A DNA stretch of 64,000 nucleotides, from assembly GCA_963514095.1 (NCBI GenBank), contig OY741273.1, positions 18,117,465 to 18,181,464 of the forward strand. The letters run 5' to 3'. Within the stretch, counting starts at the first letter, position 1, and each line of letters begins with the position of its first letter. The position numbers and the translations under genes are program-made. The notes under the pieces were generated by a model, which worked only from the letters and a program-made list of their open reading frames with translations, made no database searches and was not told the DNA's origin. This DNA comes from Eutrigla gurnardus. Lineage: Eukaryota; Chordata; Actinopteri; Perciformes; Triglidae. Below are positions 62,238-64,000 of this stretch, piece by piece.

Positions 62238-62263
62238 GGGGGGGGGGGGGGGGGGGGGGGGGG
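62238..62263. repeat. Poly-G tract, 26 bases
   Basis: Uninterrupted run of 26 G, able to form G-quadruplex structure and prone to length error in assembly. Confidence 0.9.
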
Positions 62264-62264
62264 C

Positions 62265-64000
62265 TATCAAATATTTATCTGTTCGCTGTGCAGATTCTGT
62301 GGACTGGGGAAAGCGTAGATGTTTGGATCTGTGCAGGAGTTGCATCAGATAAGTCAAACTGGACCCTTTGGGGAGGAAAAGCAAATTTTGTTTTGTCTTT
62401 GTCTGTTCAGTTTTGAACAGTAACATTGTTGAGGGTAACGTTTGTATTCCGAAGCTGTGGGTATCAACTGATGCATAACATATGAAAAAAAAGAAAGACG
62501 ACAACTGCATCCTGTCCAACGCAAACTAGAGCACATATTATAGACCCCTGCTGATATCAAGGTAATTTGATCCTGCTCTAATAAATGCTGAGAGAAGAGA
62601 GAAAAAAAATATATAAAAAATATATGCAATATATTGCTGGGCATCTGGGCATCTCTCAGAAGGGCTGAAGGTATAATAACCTCTCACTGCACTTCAAAGC
62701 TGTCCCTGCTAAGCTCAGCTTCTCATCCTATAGCCTCCCATGTGCTCGGTGTACAGATTGTGAGTTGTCCCCCGTGAGATCTGGGGGAAGAGAAACTGCT
62801 CACACGAAGCCTTTCATGGAATTTATAAGAAACGAGAAAGGTTGTTGGCATTTTTTTTGGAAGGGAAACAAAGAGAAAATGATTGTCTGGCATACAGTTT
62901 TTGATCCTACGTGGATTTGCGGAGCTCTAATATAGTGAAATCGGACTGGGGAGGGAAGAAAAGCCAGGAAAAATCATATACAGAGAAAGACAGCATTAGA
63001 GATTTATATACAGTCTGCTAAGTGCCAAACTGGATTATCAGCGTTGAAACAGAGCTTTTTGTCTTAAGCTGTACAATGGGCGCCAATCCATTTGTAGTCC
63101 AAACCACTGGCACTCAAGTGGAAAAACTCCATTCAAAAGCCCTGAATATCAAACATAAAGTGCTTACAACAACAACAACGTGATTTTGTCGAAAATGCCT
63201 TTGCTTGTTCAAGGGTTGTTTCAGGCTCTCTTCATCCAAATTGACAGAAAAAAAAACAGCCTAATAAGATCAGACATTTTGTAACCTTGTATACTTTTTT
63301 TTAGTTTAGATATGACAAAACGGGAGTGACACTGGCATTGTGAGCCACTGTTTTCAGGAGCAATCTGCTGCTAGTTTCCAAGAACTCCTCTTAACCCTTC
63401 AAGGAACAAGCAAGCTGATTCTATAAAGTAAAATGTTACAGAAACGCTGTGTGCGGTTAAATTGGTCGCCCTGAGTAACGGGCCTGCTTTAACACAGCTT
63501 AAGGAGACAACGATGAGTTGTGATCACAACTTTTGTTGGGTTCAAATTGAACGTAGAGGTCCAAATTTTAATTTGGCATAGTGCGGTGTGATAACATAGC
63601 ATCGCCTGATTGCTTTACAGTATCTGCCCTGCGCACGCATCTTTATTAAGATTCCCAGTGTTCAGTCCTGCAAAAAATACAACAACAACAACAGAAAAAA
63701 AAGCCAACACTCCCGAGTCATTGCTTTGTTCTGCCACTCTTGATGACAGGCTGACTTTGAAATCTTTTTACGCAAAGCATGAGCGCGCGTGTGTGTGTGT
63801 AGCTGCGAGTTAAATCACTTCTCTCTCTACTCTCAACTAAAACAAACACAGTCAGTGATTTAATAATTAATCCAATTCCATATATGTCACACACGGCAGA
63901 ACGGAGCAAAAATGAAAGGACGCGTTTGAATAAGATGTCGGCGTGACACCAATCAGCTCCACAAATGAACAGCGGCGAGCGTAGATGAAACACTTTTTCT
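62265..64000. other. Single-copy non-coding DNA
   Basis: No gene supported. Short AAC runs occur at 63167-63179 and 63678-63692, with a short GT run near 63789-63800. Confidence 0.4.

Overview
The window looks like non-coding DNA from a ray-finned fish, probably a percomorph teleost. The evidence is one well-preserved tRNA-derived SINE with the familiar fish head, body and LINE2-type tail (55361-55740), at least one old fragment of the same tail family, a pair of related 'gctaac'-rich repeats, and many long CA/GT, TA, TCTG and AAT microsatellites. There is no bacterial gene organisation. I found no open frame I can assign to a known protein family. The long frames are AT-rich, run through microsatellites, or are open in several frames at once. 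I therefore annotate no protein gene, tRNA, rRNA or known microRNA.

Layout: 1-475 is a dispersed repeat cut by the window edge, with a partial reverse copy at 31320-31407. 480-21700 is mostly single-copy DNA with microsatellites and short palindromes; it includes a SOX-type inverted pair (20106-20120) and a CTCF-type site (20641-20654). 21780-22160 is GC-rich. 26400-27940 is repeat-free and rich in SOX and homeodomain-like motifs, and is my best candidate for a developmental enhancer block. Two more CTCF-type sites lie 250 bp apart at 29627 and 29878. 32713-32862 is an eroded SINE/LINE2 tail. 36060-36480, 38160-38520, 30930-31170 and 54640-55260 are further enhancer-like stretches. 45579-45629 is a 24-bp-arm palindrome. 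48421-49020 is CpG-rich with a CCAAT box and an E-box (promoter or LTR), followed by a MITE-like element with terminal inverted repeats (49426-49940). 62238-62263 is a run of 26 G.

The most economical reading is an intergenic or intronic regulatory stretch of a compact fish genome. Low repeat content with scattered TF-like and CTCF-like motifs suits a gene-poor neighbourhood around a developmental gene, but the gene itself is not visible. Four splice-flanked open segments (703-780, 45930-46016, 58766-58947, 62071-62201) are recorded as weak exon candidates only. I see no undescribed biological system. The more unusual items are the set of near-perfect short-spacer palindromes and the TA microsatellite that appears to have grown out of the SINE's target-site duplication.
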